51,526 nucleotides of DNA from Pseudaminobacter soli (ex Zhang et al. 2022) (GTDB lineage: Bacteria > Pseudomonadota > Alphaproteobacteria > Rhizobiales > Rhizobiaceae). This document shows positions 33,925 to 42,538 of the stretch, one piece after another. The stretch's first letter is position 1. Each line of letters opens with the position of its first letter. The stretch covers positions 1 to 51,526 of the forward strand of contig NZ_JABVCF010000024.1 of the NCBI RefSeq assembly GCF_014595955.1, written 5' to 3'. The position numbers were made by a program, and so were the translations under genes. Under the pieces are notes generated by a model. That model had not been told where the DNA came from, did no database searches, and saw only the letters and a program-made list of their open reading frames with translations.

Positions 33925-33990
33925 TTGACAACAGATTTGGGTCGTCAATACAATAGAAAATCGAAACACTGTTGCGATAATAGGAACAGA
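33925..33990 (+). promoter_or_regulatory. Promoter of the tctCBA operon with possible IclR operator
   Basis: TTGACA (33925-33930), an 18-base spacer and TACAAT (33949-33954) make a strong sigma-70 promoter for tctC. TTGAC/GTCAA half-sites lie within it and CTGTT-N11-AACAG (33969-33989) lies just downstream; either could be the site of the IclR regulator. Operator assignment is speculative. Confidence 0.6.
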
Positions 33991-33999
33991 GGGAACGAC

Positions 34000-34962
34000 A
34001 TGAATCGACGCGGTTTCCTGCTCTCGAGCTTCGGTGTCGCCGGCACGGGCATCCTCGGCCTGCCGCGGTTCTCCTATGCGCAAGCCTATCCCGCGCGTCC
34101 GACAACTATTATCGTTCCGTTCGCTGCTGGCGGCGCCGGCGACCTCAGCGGGCGGGTGATCGCCGACTTCGCCAGCAACCAGAAAGGAGACCCTACTGCC
34201 GTCGATTTCCGCCCCGGCGCCGGCGCCACGATCGGCACGGCCCAGGTCGCGGAATCGACAGCCGATGGGACCACGCTCGGCCTCTATTCGGTCAGCCCGT
34301 TTGGCACGACGCCGCATCTTCAGAAGGTGTCGTACGACCCGCTGACCAGCTTCACCTACGTGGCGGCGCACGTCTTCGTGCCGATCGCCTTCTACGTGAA
34401 GGCGGACAGTCCGTTCGCGACCTGGGACGATGCCGTGAAGTTCGCGGTCGACAATCCCGGCAAGTTCAGGTGGGGCACTGCCGCGGTCCGCGGCGCCGCC
34501 CACCTTGCGACTGAAGCAGCCTTCCGTCGGGCCAAGGCACAGGCCACCTTCGTGCCCTTCAAGGGCGGTTCCGAGGCCATGACCGCACTGCTCGGCGGCC
34601 ACATCGAGGCTTCCGTGTCGTCGGACTACGGGCCGCAGCTCGACGCCGGCCAGGTGCGACTTCTCGCCTCCACCGGAACCGAGAAGATCGCGGCCTTCCC
34701 TGACCTACCGACGTTTGGCGAAATGGGGCAGCCGATCGCCGTGGAAGCGACCTACGGGCTAGTCGGGCCGGCCGGCCTTCCCGCCGAAGTCGTCACCTAC
34801 TGGAACGACGCGGTGAAGGAACTGCAGGCCGCGCCCGAGTTCGCCGATTACCTCAAGGTGGTGAAGGGTGGGCAACTCTACTGGAACAGCGAGGAGTTCA
34901 CCGAACGCGCCAAGGAGGCCTATACAAACCTCGGCCAGGCCATCAAGGAACTGGGACTCTAA
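34000..34962 (+). CDS. tctC: Tripartite tricarboxylate transporter substrate-binding protein (TctC/Bug family)
   Basis: A 320-residue periplasmic receptor. The N-terminus has a Tat-like export signal (NRRGFLLSSFGVAGTGILGL, residues 2-21, cleavage near 28). The mature part opens YPARPTTIIVPFAAGGAGDLSGRVIADF, the Bug-family ligand loop, followed by GAGATIGTAQVAES, AHVFVPIAFYVKAD, GHIEASVSSDYGPQL and FPDLPTFGEMG, all family blocks. It delivers carboxylates or related acids to TctAB. AGAGGG precedes the ATG at 34000; the longer frame to 33925 covers the promoter. First gene of the operon. Confidence 0.95.
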   Translation: MNRRGFLLSSFGVAGTGILGLPRFSYAQAYPARPTTIIVPFAAGGAGDLSGRVIADFASNQKGDPTAVDFRPGAGATIGTAQVAESTADGTTLGLYSVSPFGTTPHLQKVSYDPLTSFTYVAAHVFVPIAFYVKADSPFATWDDAVKFAVDNPGKFRWGTAAVRGAAHLATEAAFRRAKAQATFVPFKGGSEAMTALLGGHIEASVSSDYGPQLDAGQVRLLASTGTEKIAAFPDLPTFGEMGQPIAVEATYGLVGPAGLPAEVVTYWNDAVKELQAAPEFADYLKVVKGGQLYWNSEEFTERAKEAYTNLGQAIKELGL

Positions 34963-34966
34963 CGGC

Positions 34967-35383
34967 GTGGCAGGCGCCGTCTCACTGATCGTCGCGGCCA
35001 CCGCCGCGATGATCTATTCCTTGCTTCACTACAGCATCTGGTCCTTCGGCATGCCGGGGTCCGGGCTCATGCCGGTGATCGCATGTGCCATGATTGTGGT
35101 CGCCTGTCTGTGGACCATTCTTGCACGGGACACCGGCGAGAGAGCGAGGTTCGCGTCGCCACCACTCGCCTATTGTGTCGGCTTCGTCGCGATCCTTGCA
35201 CTGACCTCCGTCATCGGCCTGCTGCCGGCTCTGGCGATCGTGGCCGCCGCGATCCTTCGCTTCGAAGGGATGTCGTTGCCGCGCTCGATCCTCATCGCCG
35301 TGGCGGTAGCGTTGGGAAGCTGGCTCCTGTTCGAGCGGACGCTGATGGTGCCGCTTCCGGGCGGAGCGATCTGGGGTAGCTGA
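34967..35383 (+). CDS. tctB: Tripartite tricarboxylate transporter small membrane subunit (TctB family)
   Basis: A 138-residue membrane protein with four hydrophobic helices (residues 4-23, 32-52, 66-98 as a pair, 107-125), typical of TctB (DUF1468). The sequence WSFGMPGSGLMPVIACAMIVV fits the family's first loop (FGxPGPGFFP). I chose the GTG at 34967, four bases after the tctC stop, as the start; a longer frame from 34868 overlaps tctC and is rejected. Its stop overlaps the tctA start (TGATG). Confidence 0.88.
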   Translation: MAGAVSLIVAATAAMIYSLLHYSIWSFGMPGSGLMPVIACAMIVVACLWTILARDTGERARFASPPLAYCVGFVAILALTSVIGLLPALAIVAAAILRFEGMSLPRSILIAVAVALGSWLLFERTLMVPLPGGAIWGS

Positions 35384-36897
35384 TGGACATTCTCGGTGAT
35401 CTCGCTCAGGGTTTCGCACAGGCGGCCACGCCCTGGAACCTGCTGGTCGCGCTTGCGGGCTGCATCGTCGGCACCGCCGTCGGTGTCCTGCCTGGCTTGG
35501 GTCCGACCGCCACGATCAGCTTGCTGCTGCCGATCTCGGTCTATCTCGACAAGACCAGCGCCATCATCCTGCTTTCCGGCATCTATTACGGCGCGATGTA
35601 TGGCGGCTCGATCACGTCGATTCTGGTGAAGATCCCGGGTGAGGCGGCAAGCGTCATCACTTGCATCGACGGCTACCAGATGGCACGGCGGGGACGCGCC
35701 GGGGCGGCACTCGCCATCGCCGCGTTCGGCAGTTTCTTCGCCGGTATCGTCGCCACCGTCGGCATCGCCATCATCGGGCCCGGCGTGGCCGAGTTCGCGC
35801 TCGCCTTCGGCCCGATCGAGAAGACGTCCTTGCTGATCCTCGGCTTCACGCTCGTGCTCGGCGTGGGGGAGGGGTCGCGCATCAAGTCCGTCGCCATGAT
35901 CGGGCTCGGCCTGCTTCTCGCCACCGTCGGTGTCGATCTCGTCTCGGGCGACGAACGCTTCGTGTTCGACATCGCGCCGCTGCGCGACGGCTTCAACATC
36001 GCCATCCTGGCGATGGGTCTGTTCGGCATCAGCGAGGTGCTGCTGATGGCCGAGGACCGGGACCAAGGCACGAAGGCCGTCCAGTCCCCCACACGGCTCA
36101 AGGAGTTGCTCCCGAACCGGACTGAGATCGGCGAATCCGCCGCTCCGGTGGTGCGCGGCAGCGTACTGGGCTTCTTCCTCGGGCTGCTGCCGGGCGGCGG
36201 CGGAATGATCGCGAGCTTCGCCAGCTATATGCTGGAGCGCCGGATCTCGAAAACGCCCGAGGCCTTCGGCAAGGGCGCTGTTGCGGGCGTCGCCGGTCCG
36301 GAGGCGGCGAACAACGCGGGGGCGCAGGCAAGCTTCGTCCCCTTGCTCTGCCTGGGCATTCCAGCCAACGCGACGATCGGCGTCATAATGGGTGCGCTGC
36401 TCATGGCAGGCGTGACGCCCGGTCCACGGCTGATCGTCGACCACCCCGAGATGTTCTGGGGCGTGATCGCGAGCATGTTCGTGGGCAATGCGATCCTCGT
36501 CGTGCTCAACGTACCTCTTGTCGGCCTGTTCGTCTCCCTCCTGCGCGTGCCGCGCGCGGTGATGTCCATCCTGATCCTCTTCTTCTGCGTGATCGGCGCC
36601 TACAGCCTCAACAACAGCATGTTCGATGTGGCGGCCATGCTGGCCTTCGGCGTGATCGGCTACGGTCTTCGCAAGACCGGCTTCGACGTAGCGCCGCTGC
36701 TCCTCGCCTTCGTGCTTGGCCGGCTGTTCGAGGAGAGCCTGATGCAGGGCCTGATCATCGGACATGGCCAACTGGCTGCGTTCCTGCTCAGCCCGCTCAG
36801 CGCCGTCTTCGTGGCCGCCGCCCTGCTGATCGTGCTTATGCCGGCGGTGATGCGCCTGCGCGGAACCCCGATCTCCCTTTCCAAGAACACCGAATGA
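35383..36897 (+). CDS. tctA: Tripartite tricarboxylate transporter large permease (TctA family)
   Basis: A 504-residue permease with about 11-12 transmembrane helices, the transport channel of the system. Diagnostic segments: GTAVGVLPGLGPTATISLLLP (about 30-50), GIYYGAMYGGSITSILVKIPGEAASVITCIDGYQMARRGRAG in the conserved TctA loop (described as residues 66-107), and LGLLPGGGGMIASFASYMLE in the second half repeat with the same G-x-L-P-G-x-G pattern. ATG overlaps the tctB stop. Full length. Confidence 0.96.
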   Translation: MDILGDLAQGFAQAATPWNLLVALAGCIVGTAVGVLPGLGPTATISLLLPISVYLDKTSAIILLSGIYYGAMYGGSITSILVKIPGEAASVITCIDGYQMARRGRAGAALAIAAFGSFFAGIVATVGIAIIGPGVAEFALAFGPIEKTSLLILGFTLVLGVGEGSRIKSVAMIGLGLLLATVGVDLVSGDERFVFDIAPLRDGFNIAILAMGLFGISEVLLMAEDRDQGTKAVQSPTRLKELLPNRTEIGESAAPVVRGSVLGFFLGLLPGGGGMIASFASYMLERRISKTPEAFGKGAVAGVAGPEAANNAGAQASFVPLLCLGIPANATIGVIMGALLMAGVTPGPRLIVDHPEMFWGVIASMFVGNAILVVLNVPLVGLFVSLLRVPRAVMSILILFFCVIGAYSLNNSMFDVAAMLAFGVIGYGLRKTGFDVAPLLLAFVLGRLFEESLMQGLIIGHGQLAAFLLSPLSAVFVAAALLIVLMPAVMRLRGTPISLSKNTE

Positions 36898-36900
36898 GCC

Positions 36901-38049
36901 ATGCAAGCGATCAACAACCATCTGGCCGGTTTCCGATGCATCCGGTGCGGGGCGCTCCATCCCGTGGCCGACTACCCGGAGGGATGTCCGGATTGTTCGG
37001 CTGACAAGCACCCCGCCAGCGTCGTGCCGGTGTATGACGACGCGGTTCCGCCGGCGTTTGGCGGCGGAACCGGCCGCGGCATGCAGCGCTTTGCCCACAA
37101 GCTGCCCTACGTCTCGTTCCCAAGCCTGGGTGAAGGCGACACGCCGCTCGTCGAACTGCCCGGCCTTGCCGATGAGCTTGGGCTCCAGCGGCTCTCGATC
37201 AAGCTCGAGAGCGCCAATCCCACCGGCTCGCACAAGGACCGGATGAGCGCGCAGTTCGTGGCGCGGGCGAAGGATCGCGGCGGACCCGGCGTCATTGCCG
37301 CGTCGAGCGGCAATGCCGGTGCCTCGCTGTCGGCGTACGCAGCCGCTGCGGGCCTGCCTTGCATCATCGTTACCACGCCAGCCGTCAGCCCGCCGTGGCG
37401 GCGCGCTATCGAAATGGCCGGCGCAGAGATCATCTATACGGAAAACAGCCTGGAACGCTGGGCGATCGTGCGGCGCAAGGTGCGTGAGCAGGGTTATGCG
37501 TCGGCCACCAACTACCTCGATCCGCCGGTGGGGAGCGACCCCTATGGCGTCGACGGCTACAAGACACTTGGCTACGAACTGGCCGAGGATGAAGCGACAG
37601 CCGAAGTTGACGCGATATTCGTGCCGACGGCACGCGGCGATCTCCTCTGGGGCATCTATCGCGGCCTGGCCGAGGCAGTCGCCGAAGGCAAGCGATCCAG
37701 CCTGCCACGCCTGATCGCGGTAGAACCGTTTCCTCGGCTGAAGGAGGTCCTCGCGGGACAGGACCTTCGCTCGCACTTTCCCGGAAAATCGCTGCTCGTC
37801 TCCATCGGCGGCGCGACGGTCACCTACCAATCGTACGTGGCAGTCACGGAGAGCCTGGGCATGGCGGTTTCCGCCCCGCAGGACCAGGCGCTGGCCGACC
37901 AGCAGAGGCTCGCGCGCCATGGCCTCTACCTCGAGCTTTCGGCCGCAGCGTCGCTGACGGGCTTGCGGCAGGCGATCCAGCAGCCAGGCGAGGCGATCCG
38001 CAGCGCCGTTCTAATCGGCACCTCGCACGGCTACAAGGAGAGTGCCTAG
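36901..38049 (+). CDS. Threonine-synthase-like PLP-dependent enzyme
   Basis: A 382-residue fold-type II PLP enzyme. A small zinc ribbon (C13, C16, C29, C32) opens the protein, followed by SLGEGDTPLVELP and the PLP lysine in NPTGSHKDRMS (K112), a glycine/serine phosphate cradle (ASSGNAGASLSAYAAA) and a C-terminal IPGT-like segment. The family covers threonine synthase, threonine dehydratase and ammonia-lyases acting on diaminopropionate-type compounds. Its place 3 bases after tctA, far from threonine biosynthesis genes, suggests a lyase that degrades the imported or hydrolysed compound. The start has little ribosome-site support and may depend on coupling to tctA. Confidence 0.85.
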   Translation: MQAINNHLAGFRCIRCGALHPVADYPEGCPDCSADKHPASVVPVYDDAVPPAFGGGTGRGMQRFAHKLPYVSFPSLGEGDTPLVELPGLADELGLQRLSIKLESANPTGSHKDRMSAQFVARAKDRGGPGVIAASSGNAGASLSAYAAAAGLPCIIVTTPAVSPPWRRAIEMAGAEIIYTENSLERWAIVRRKVREQGYASATNYLDPPVGSDPYGVDGYKTLGYELAEDEATAEVDAIFVPTARGDLLWGIYRGLAEAVAEGKRSSLPRLIAVEPFPRLKEVLAGQDLRSHFPGKSLLVSIGGATVTYQSYVAVTESLGMAVSAPQDQALADQQRLARHGLYLELSAAASLTGLRQAIQQPGEAIRSAVLIGTSHGYKESA

Positions 38050-38805
38050 CAGGCCGCGAGGGGTGTGCCAGGCGGCGCCGAGATCACCTGGAACTAGACG
38101 CAGCCATTCTCTGAAGGTCCGCTCCTGACAATCCTGGGTTCGAAGCTGCCGGTCCGCTTGCAGCCCCCCGCGGTTAAGACGACTGAGGAAGGACGAGCCT
38201 CCCATGAGCGACCGCGACGCCTTCATATCCCAGCCTGAACGAAACCTGTCCCGACATCCCGGCAGCGCTGAGGCGTGGAGCCTCAAGGGACAGGCACCTG
38301 AGTTCACGGCAGGTCGTTACCTGGTTTGAGCAAGTGCACACCGTCCAGCCCCGGTACCGTTTGCCAAGGAACGTCCTCTCGACTTCGACCCAATTTCTCC
38401 GGCACGCATGTAGGCGGTTGACCACGAACGAGTCCGCTCCATCCGTGTCAGTCGAAAGTGAGGCGACGGCCGGGACTTCGAGCGAGGGCAGGCTTTAGAC
38501 AGTGAGGTGATTCAGGGCGAGCCCAAGTTTTTTACCGGAGATCCAGCCTCCCCTTCGAACAACAGCATGGGCTCATCAAGCTCACCCATCTTGCACGAAT
38601 ACTGCATCGGCGATCCGGAACAGCCATCCCTTGTGCCGGTGATCGTGACCTCGGCGGCAAACGCCCCGCCATTGACCTCGATGGGCGGTGGAATTTTCCA
38701 ATGATGGCGGTGTCGGTGCCGGGTCCGGTAAGCTTGCAACAACACACGAAGCACCGGTACGAAAGAAAAAGACCATCCCAGCGGGGCACCGGGACGGTGA
38801 GACTG
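38050..38805. other. Intergenic stretch between convergent catabolic modules
   Basis: No gene is called. Frames at 38507-38704 (plus) and 38512-38754 (minus) mirror each other and neither has a ribosome site. Sequence near 38100-38170 resembles worn dispersed repeats of the GCGGAC type. No terminator with a T-tract was found. Confidence 0.4.
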
Positions 38806-39981
38806 TTACGCGAAAAATTCAAGGTCGATGGCGTTTGCCATCGCCCGATAACCTGCGTCATTTGGATGGATGTGGTCGCCGCTATCATACTCAGGCAGCA
38901 GACGCGTCGGCTGAGCCGGATCACGCATCAACACATCGAAATCCATCACCGCATCAGCGCCGCTAAGGTTACGGATGAAGTCATTCACCGCCTGACGGAT
39001 CGCTTCCTTCGCAGGCGTGTAGAAGCCAATTCCGGGAAGGTCTGGCAGTGCGTTTTCGAATGGCAGCAGCGTCCCGATCATCACCTTTAACCCAGCCATT
39101 TTGGCGCGCAGCACCAACTGGCCCAAGGCGGCGACAATCTCATCTGCCGTAACAAACTCGCGCCCGCTCGCTAAAATCGTATTGGGCCAGAGAATGTCGT
39201 TGATGCCTTCGAGTAGAACGAGATGGGTGGCCCCATGCTGGGTTAACGCATCACGATTGAAGCGCTCGAGCGCCTTCACCCCACGGCAATCATGCAAGAG
39301 GCGGTTGCCGCCGATGCCTTGGTTGAGCACAGCGAGCTTGATCCCAGCGCCACGCAGACGTTCGGCAAATATGTCGGGCCATCGGTTGTCCGCGTCGATC
39401 GTCGAGCACAGGCCGTCAGTGATCGAGTCCCCAAAGCATACGACAGCGCCCGTTGTTTTCGGCGCCTGCACATAGACGGATGAAAGCAGATAGTGGCTCG
39501 TCGTGGTCTGCTGAACGGGCATAACCTCAGCGTCGGCAAAATTGCCTGGCTCAGAGATGTAGCAGGTCTGCTGCGCCTCATAGTGGTGTGTCGCGAGCGC
39601 GAAATACTGCTCAGTGAAATAGCTCACCGCCAAATGGCTCAACGCATCGACATGAAGATCGATGGGGTCACTGAACAGCGCTGCGCCGGGTGAAATCGTG
39701 CCGAACGCCTTGCCGCCAAAGGTCGCCTTCTGTGCCGTCTGCGTATCAATCCACCCAGCCGCCAGAGCACGAGCGACGTTCACAGCGTCCAGTTGGATGG
39801 GATGAGAGCCAAACTCATTGGTGAACCGCAAGATCACTTGCTGACCAGCAGCGGTAACGCGAACAATCTCGCGAACTGTTTGCCCGATGATGCTCCGGAT
39901 GGGAGCATCAGGGGGCCAGACATTCATCGGCGAACACGTCCAGGAAGACAGCCAGTGGGTCTCAGTTGCATGCGACTGCAT
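38806..39981 (-). CDS. SGNH/GDSL family esterase
   Basis: A 391-residue hydrolase without signal peptide. The N-terminal half (residues 1-175) looks like the beta-rich accessory domain common in carbohydrate esterases (TVREIVRVTAAGQQVILRFTNEFGS). The catalytic domain has block I VVCFGDSITDG (S186), block II around NQGIGGNRLLHD, block III LEGINDI and block V SGDHIHPNDAGY with the Asp-His pair. These enzymes remove acyl groups from sugars. The ATG directly follows the stop of the permease gene, so it is the last gene of the sugar importer operon and probably deacylates the imported sugar. Confidence 0.9.
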   Translation of the reverse strand: MQSHATETHWLSSWTCSPMNVWPPDAPIRSIIGQTVREIVRVTAAGQQVILRFTNEFGSHPIQLDAVNVARALAAGWIDTQTAQKATFGGKAFGTISPGAALFSDPIDLHVDALSHLAVSYFTEQYFALATHHYEAQQTCYISEPGNFADAEVMPVQQTTTSHYLLSSVYVQAPKTTGAVVCFGDSITDGLCSTIDADNRWPDIFAERLRGAGIKLAVLNQGIGGNRLLHDCRGVKALERFNRDALTQHGATHLVLLEGINDILWPNTILASGREFVTADEIVAALGQLVLRAKMAGLKVMIGTLLPFENALPDLPGIGFYTPAKEAIRQAVNDFIRNLSGADAVMDFDVLMRDPAQPTRLLPEYDSGDHIHPNDAGYRAMANAIDLEFFA

Positions 39982-40947
39982 TTATTTCCCTTGACGAAGC
40001 CAGCCCATCAGAGATCCCGTGCGGGAGTAAGAGTCGACGGCCACGACGAGGATAAGAACCCCGCCTTTCACCACCATCTGCTGGTAATCGCTGAGACCGG
40101 CAATCGCCATCCCGTTGGCAAGCACGCCCATGACGAACATGCCACCGATAACGCCGACGGCCTTGCCCTGCCCGCCTTGCACACTGATGCCACCGACGAC
40201 GCAGGCAATAAGAGCGTCCATTTCCAGACCATTGCCTGCGAGCGGCTGACCGGAATTGACACGCGACATCATCACAATGCCTGCAACTGCAGCCAGACCA
40301 CCGGAGATCATATAGGCAAGGATTCGGACCTGGTTGATCGCAATGCCTGAGAGGCGTGCTGCTTCGCTGTTGCCACCTAGAGCATAGATCTGGCGCCCGA
40401 GGTGGGTTTTGTTAAAGACAAAAGTCCCCAGAATGATGATCACCGCGGTGATAACAACTGGCACAGGTATGGTGTCGAAAATGTACCCCTGGCCGATCAC
40501 CTTAATGGAAGGTGGTAGTTCATAAACCGGGTAGCCGTTATTGGTCATATAGGCGAGGCCGCGCGCGACGTAGCTCATGCCAAGCGTCATGATCAGCGGC
40601 GACATATTGGTTATTGTCACCATGATGCCGTTGACCGCGCCAATGGCGATACCAATCATCAAACCGAGGATGAATGCCACCTCAATGGGCAGTTGATATG
40701 TGGTCATTGCGAGAGCCGTGACCATCCCCACTAGAGCTAGCGTGCTGCCGACCGAAAGGTCGATGCCGCCGGCGATCAGCACAAAGCTCATACCCATGGC
40801 CAGAATGCCAATGATTGCGACCTGACGCAGAATGGTAATGAAGTTGCCGAAGGTCGCGAAGTTCTCGACCGCAAAAGAGAAAATCAGCGTGATAACGACG
40901 AGCATTATCCAGACTGCTTGATCCCTGATGTTCAGTTGCTTTGTCAT
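39982..40947 (-). CDS. Sugar ABC transporter permease (RbsC family)
   Basis: A 321-residue inner-membrane permease with about 8-10 hydrophobic helices. Family blocks are visible: MGMSFVLIAGGIDLSVGSTLALVGM, IGIAIGAVNGIMVTI, LGMSYVARGLAYM and YALGGNSEAARLSGI, the latter contacting the ATPase. I chose the ATG at 40947 over a TTG at 40956. It ends immediately before the esterase gene and starts 18 bases after the ATPase gene. Works with the ATPase and the periplasmic receptor in one monosaccharide-type importer. Confidence 0.94.
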   Translation of the reverse strand: MTKQLNIRDQAVWIMLVVITLIFSFAVENFATFGNFITILRQVAIIGILAMGMSFVLIAGGIDLSVGSTLALVGMVTALAMTTYQLPIEVAFILGLMIGIAIGAVNGIMVTITNMSPLIMTLGMSYVARGLAYMTNNGYPVYELPPSIKVIGQGYIFDTIPVPVVITAVIIILGTFVFNKTHLGRQIYALGGNSEAARLSGIAINQVRILAYMISGGLAAVAGIVMMSRVNSGQPLAGNGLEMDALIACVVGGISVQGGQGKAVGVIGGMFVMGVLANGMAIAGLSDYQQMVVKGGVLILVVAVDSYSRTGSLMGWLRQGK

Positions 40948-40964
40948 GCGAGCCAAATCTCTTT

Positions 40965-42455
40965 TTATTTTGCGGTCGAGGCGTGGAACAGCACGGCTTC
41001 CTGAGAGAACTCGTCCTTCTCAAGGATGCGGGTTTGCTCGCCTTCGCTCATCACGACGATCCGGTCAGACATTCCGAGCAATTCCTCCATGTCTGAGGAG
41101 ATCATGACGATCGCTATGCCTTGGCGGCACAGGTCATTCATCTGGGTGTAAATTTCGCGTCGGGCGCCCACGTCGACGCCGCGTGTCGGCTCGTCAAAGA
41201 TCATCACGCGGCTTCCGGCCGCGAGCCATTTGCAGACGCCAACCTTTTGCTGGTTGCCGCCGGAAAGGTTGCGCGGCAGTTGCATCGGCGTCGGGGTTTT
41301 GACCCCCATCCGCTTGATCAGATCTGAAACCAAGGTGTTTTCCTTGGCCTTATTCAGAACGGTGGCGACCGACAGCTTTCTAAGGATCGCCATGGTGATG
41401 TTCCACTTGATCGGCAGCTCAAGAAACAGGCCTTGATGCTTACGGTCTTCGGGCAACATACCAATCCCAAGCGCTACAGCGTGCTTGGGTGAGGTCGGCG
41501 CGATCTCATCGCCATCGAGCAGAATATGGCCGGTGTCGCGCTTGTCGGCCGCAAAGACCATACGCATGACTTCCGTACGGCCCGCGCCAACAAGGCCACC
41601 GAGACCGACGATTTCGCCTTTTCGAACGGCGAAGTTGACGTTTTCGACGATACCGCCGCCAACGCCCTTTAGCTCAAGCACGACATCGCCAACGGGAAAA
41701 TCGCGGCGCGGATAGGCATCACTCACGTCACGCCCTACCATCGCCCGGATAAGGCCGTTGCGGTCAATGTCCTTGGCGTCCGTCACCTGCACCACACGAC
41801 CATCGCGCATGACAGTAATGCTGTCTGCGATGCGGAAAATTTCGCTAAAGCGGTGCGAGACATAAATGATGGTCACGCCACGCACCTTGAGGCGATCGAT
41901 AATGCGGAAGAGGCTCTCTGCCTCGCTAGCGGTCAGTGCGGCGGTCGGTTCGTCCAGAATAAGGATCTGCACTTTACGCGAAAGCGCCTTGGCGATCTCA
42001 ACGAGCTGTTTGTAAGCGATCGTAAGATCCTGCACCAAAGCGCGCGGGTCGATATCGACCTCGATCTCCTTGAAAATCTCAGCGGTCTTCCGCTCGACTT
42101 CGGCGCGATCGATGGTGACCATATTTCCGGGCATATCGCCCAGAAACACATTCTCGGCCACGCTCAGCGCCGGAACGAGATTGAATTCTTGGTAGATGAC
42201 GCCAATGCCCAGCTTGAGGGCCATGTGAGGCGTCATATTCTCTATCAACTTGCCATTGAGATAGATTTCACCGCTGTTTGGCATATGGGCTGCCGACAGC
42301 GTTTTAATCAGCGTCGACTTGCCAGCGCCATTTTCGCCCATGAGCGCGTGCACTTTGCCGCGCGCAAAGCTGACAGACACCCCATCAAGAGCCCGCGGAA
42401 CACCGGGGAAGCTCTTGGTGATATTCTTCAGCTCCAGGACTGAATCTTTATCCAT
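40965..42455 (-). CDS. Sugar ABC transporter ATP-binding protein (RbsA/MglA family)
   Basis: A 496-residue protein with two fused ABC domains. Domain 1 has Walker A GENGAGKST, an ABC signature region around VQDLTIAYKQLVEIAKALS and Walker B ILILDEPTAALT. Domain 2 has the degenerate Walker A GLVGAGRTE, signature NLSGGNQQKVGVCKWL and Walker B VMIFDEPTRGVDVGA. The ATG at 42455 is the likely start; an upstream in-frame extension to 42509 lacks family similarity. Downstream of the receptor gene and upstream of the permease gene in the same operon. Confidence 0.95.
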   Translation of the reverse strand: MDKDSVLELKNITKSFPGVPRALDGVSVSFARGKVHALMGENGAGKSTLIKTLSAAHMPNSGEIYLNGKLIENMTPHMALKLGIGVIYQEFNLVPALSVAENVFLGDMPGNMVTIDRAEVERKTAEIFKEIEVDIDPRALVQDLTIAYKQLVEIAKALSRKVQILILDEPTAALTASEAESLFRIIDRLKVRGVTIIYVSHRFSEIFRIADSITVMRDGRVVQVTDAKDIDRNGLIRAMVGRDVSDAYPRRDFPVGDVVLELKGVGGGIVENVNFAVRKGEIVGLGGLVGAGRTEVMRMVFAADKRDTGHILLDGDEIAPTSPKHAVALGIGMLPEDRKHQGLFLELPIKWNITMAILRKLSVATVLNKAKENTLVSDLIKRMGVKTPTPMQLPRNLSGGNQQKVGVCKWLAAGSRVMIFDEPTRGVDVGARREIYTQMNDLCRQGIAIVMISSDMEELLGMSDRIVVMSEGEQTRILEKDEFSQEAVLFHASTAK

Positions 42456-42538
42456 CCCCAGTCCGTCCACCCTTATATAAATTGCAGGAGGGATGCCCCT
42501 CCTGCACACTCGGCCAAGTTTACGACTAGGTGGACTTA

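Noticed and set aside
32686..34602. Single 638-codon protein for the M24 hydrolase
   Set aside because: Residues before position 33870 are the mirror of tctC and the promoter region; the family start lies at 33870.
35170..37920. Minus-strand open frame of 916 codons opposite tctB, tctA and the PLP enzyme gene
   Set aside because: Asp/His/Arg-rich shadow of high-GC genes on the plus strand; all three plus-strand genes have full family matches.
38507..38754. Opposing short frames, both with natural-looking composition
   Set aside because: They mirror each other, lack ribosome sites, and no family could be recognised; left uncalled.
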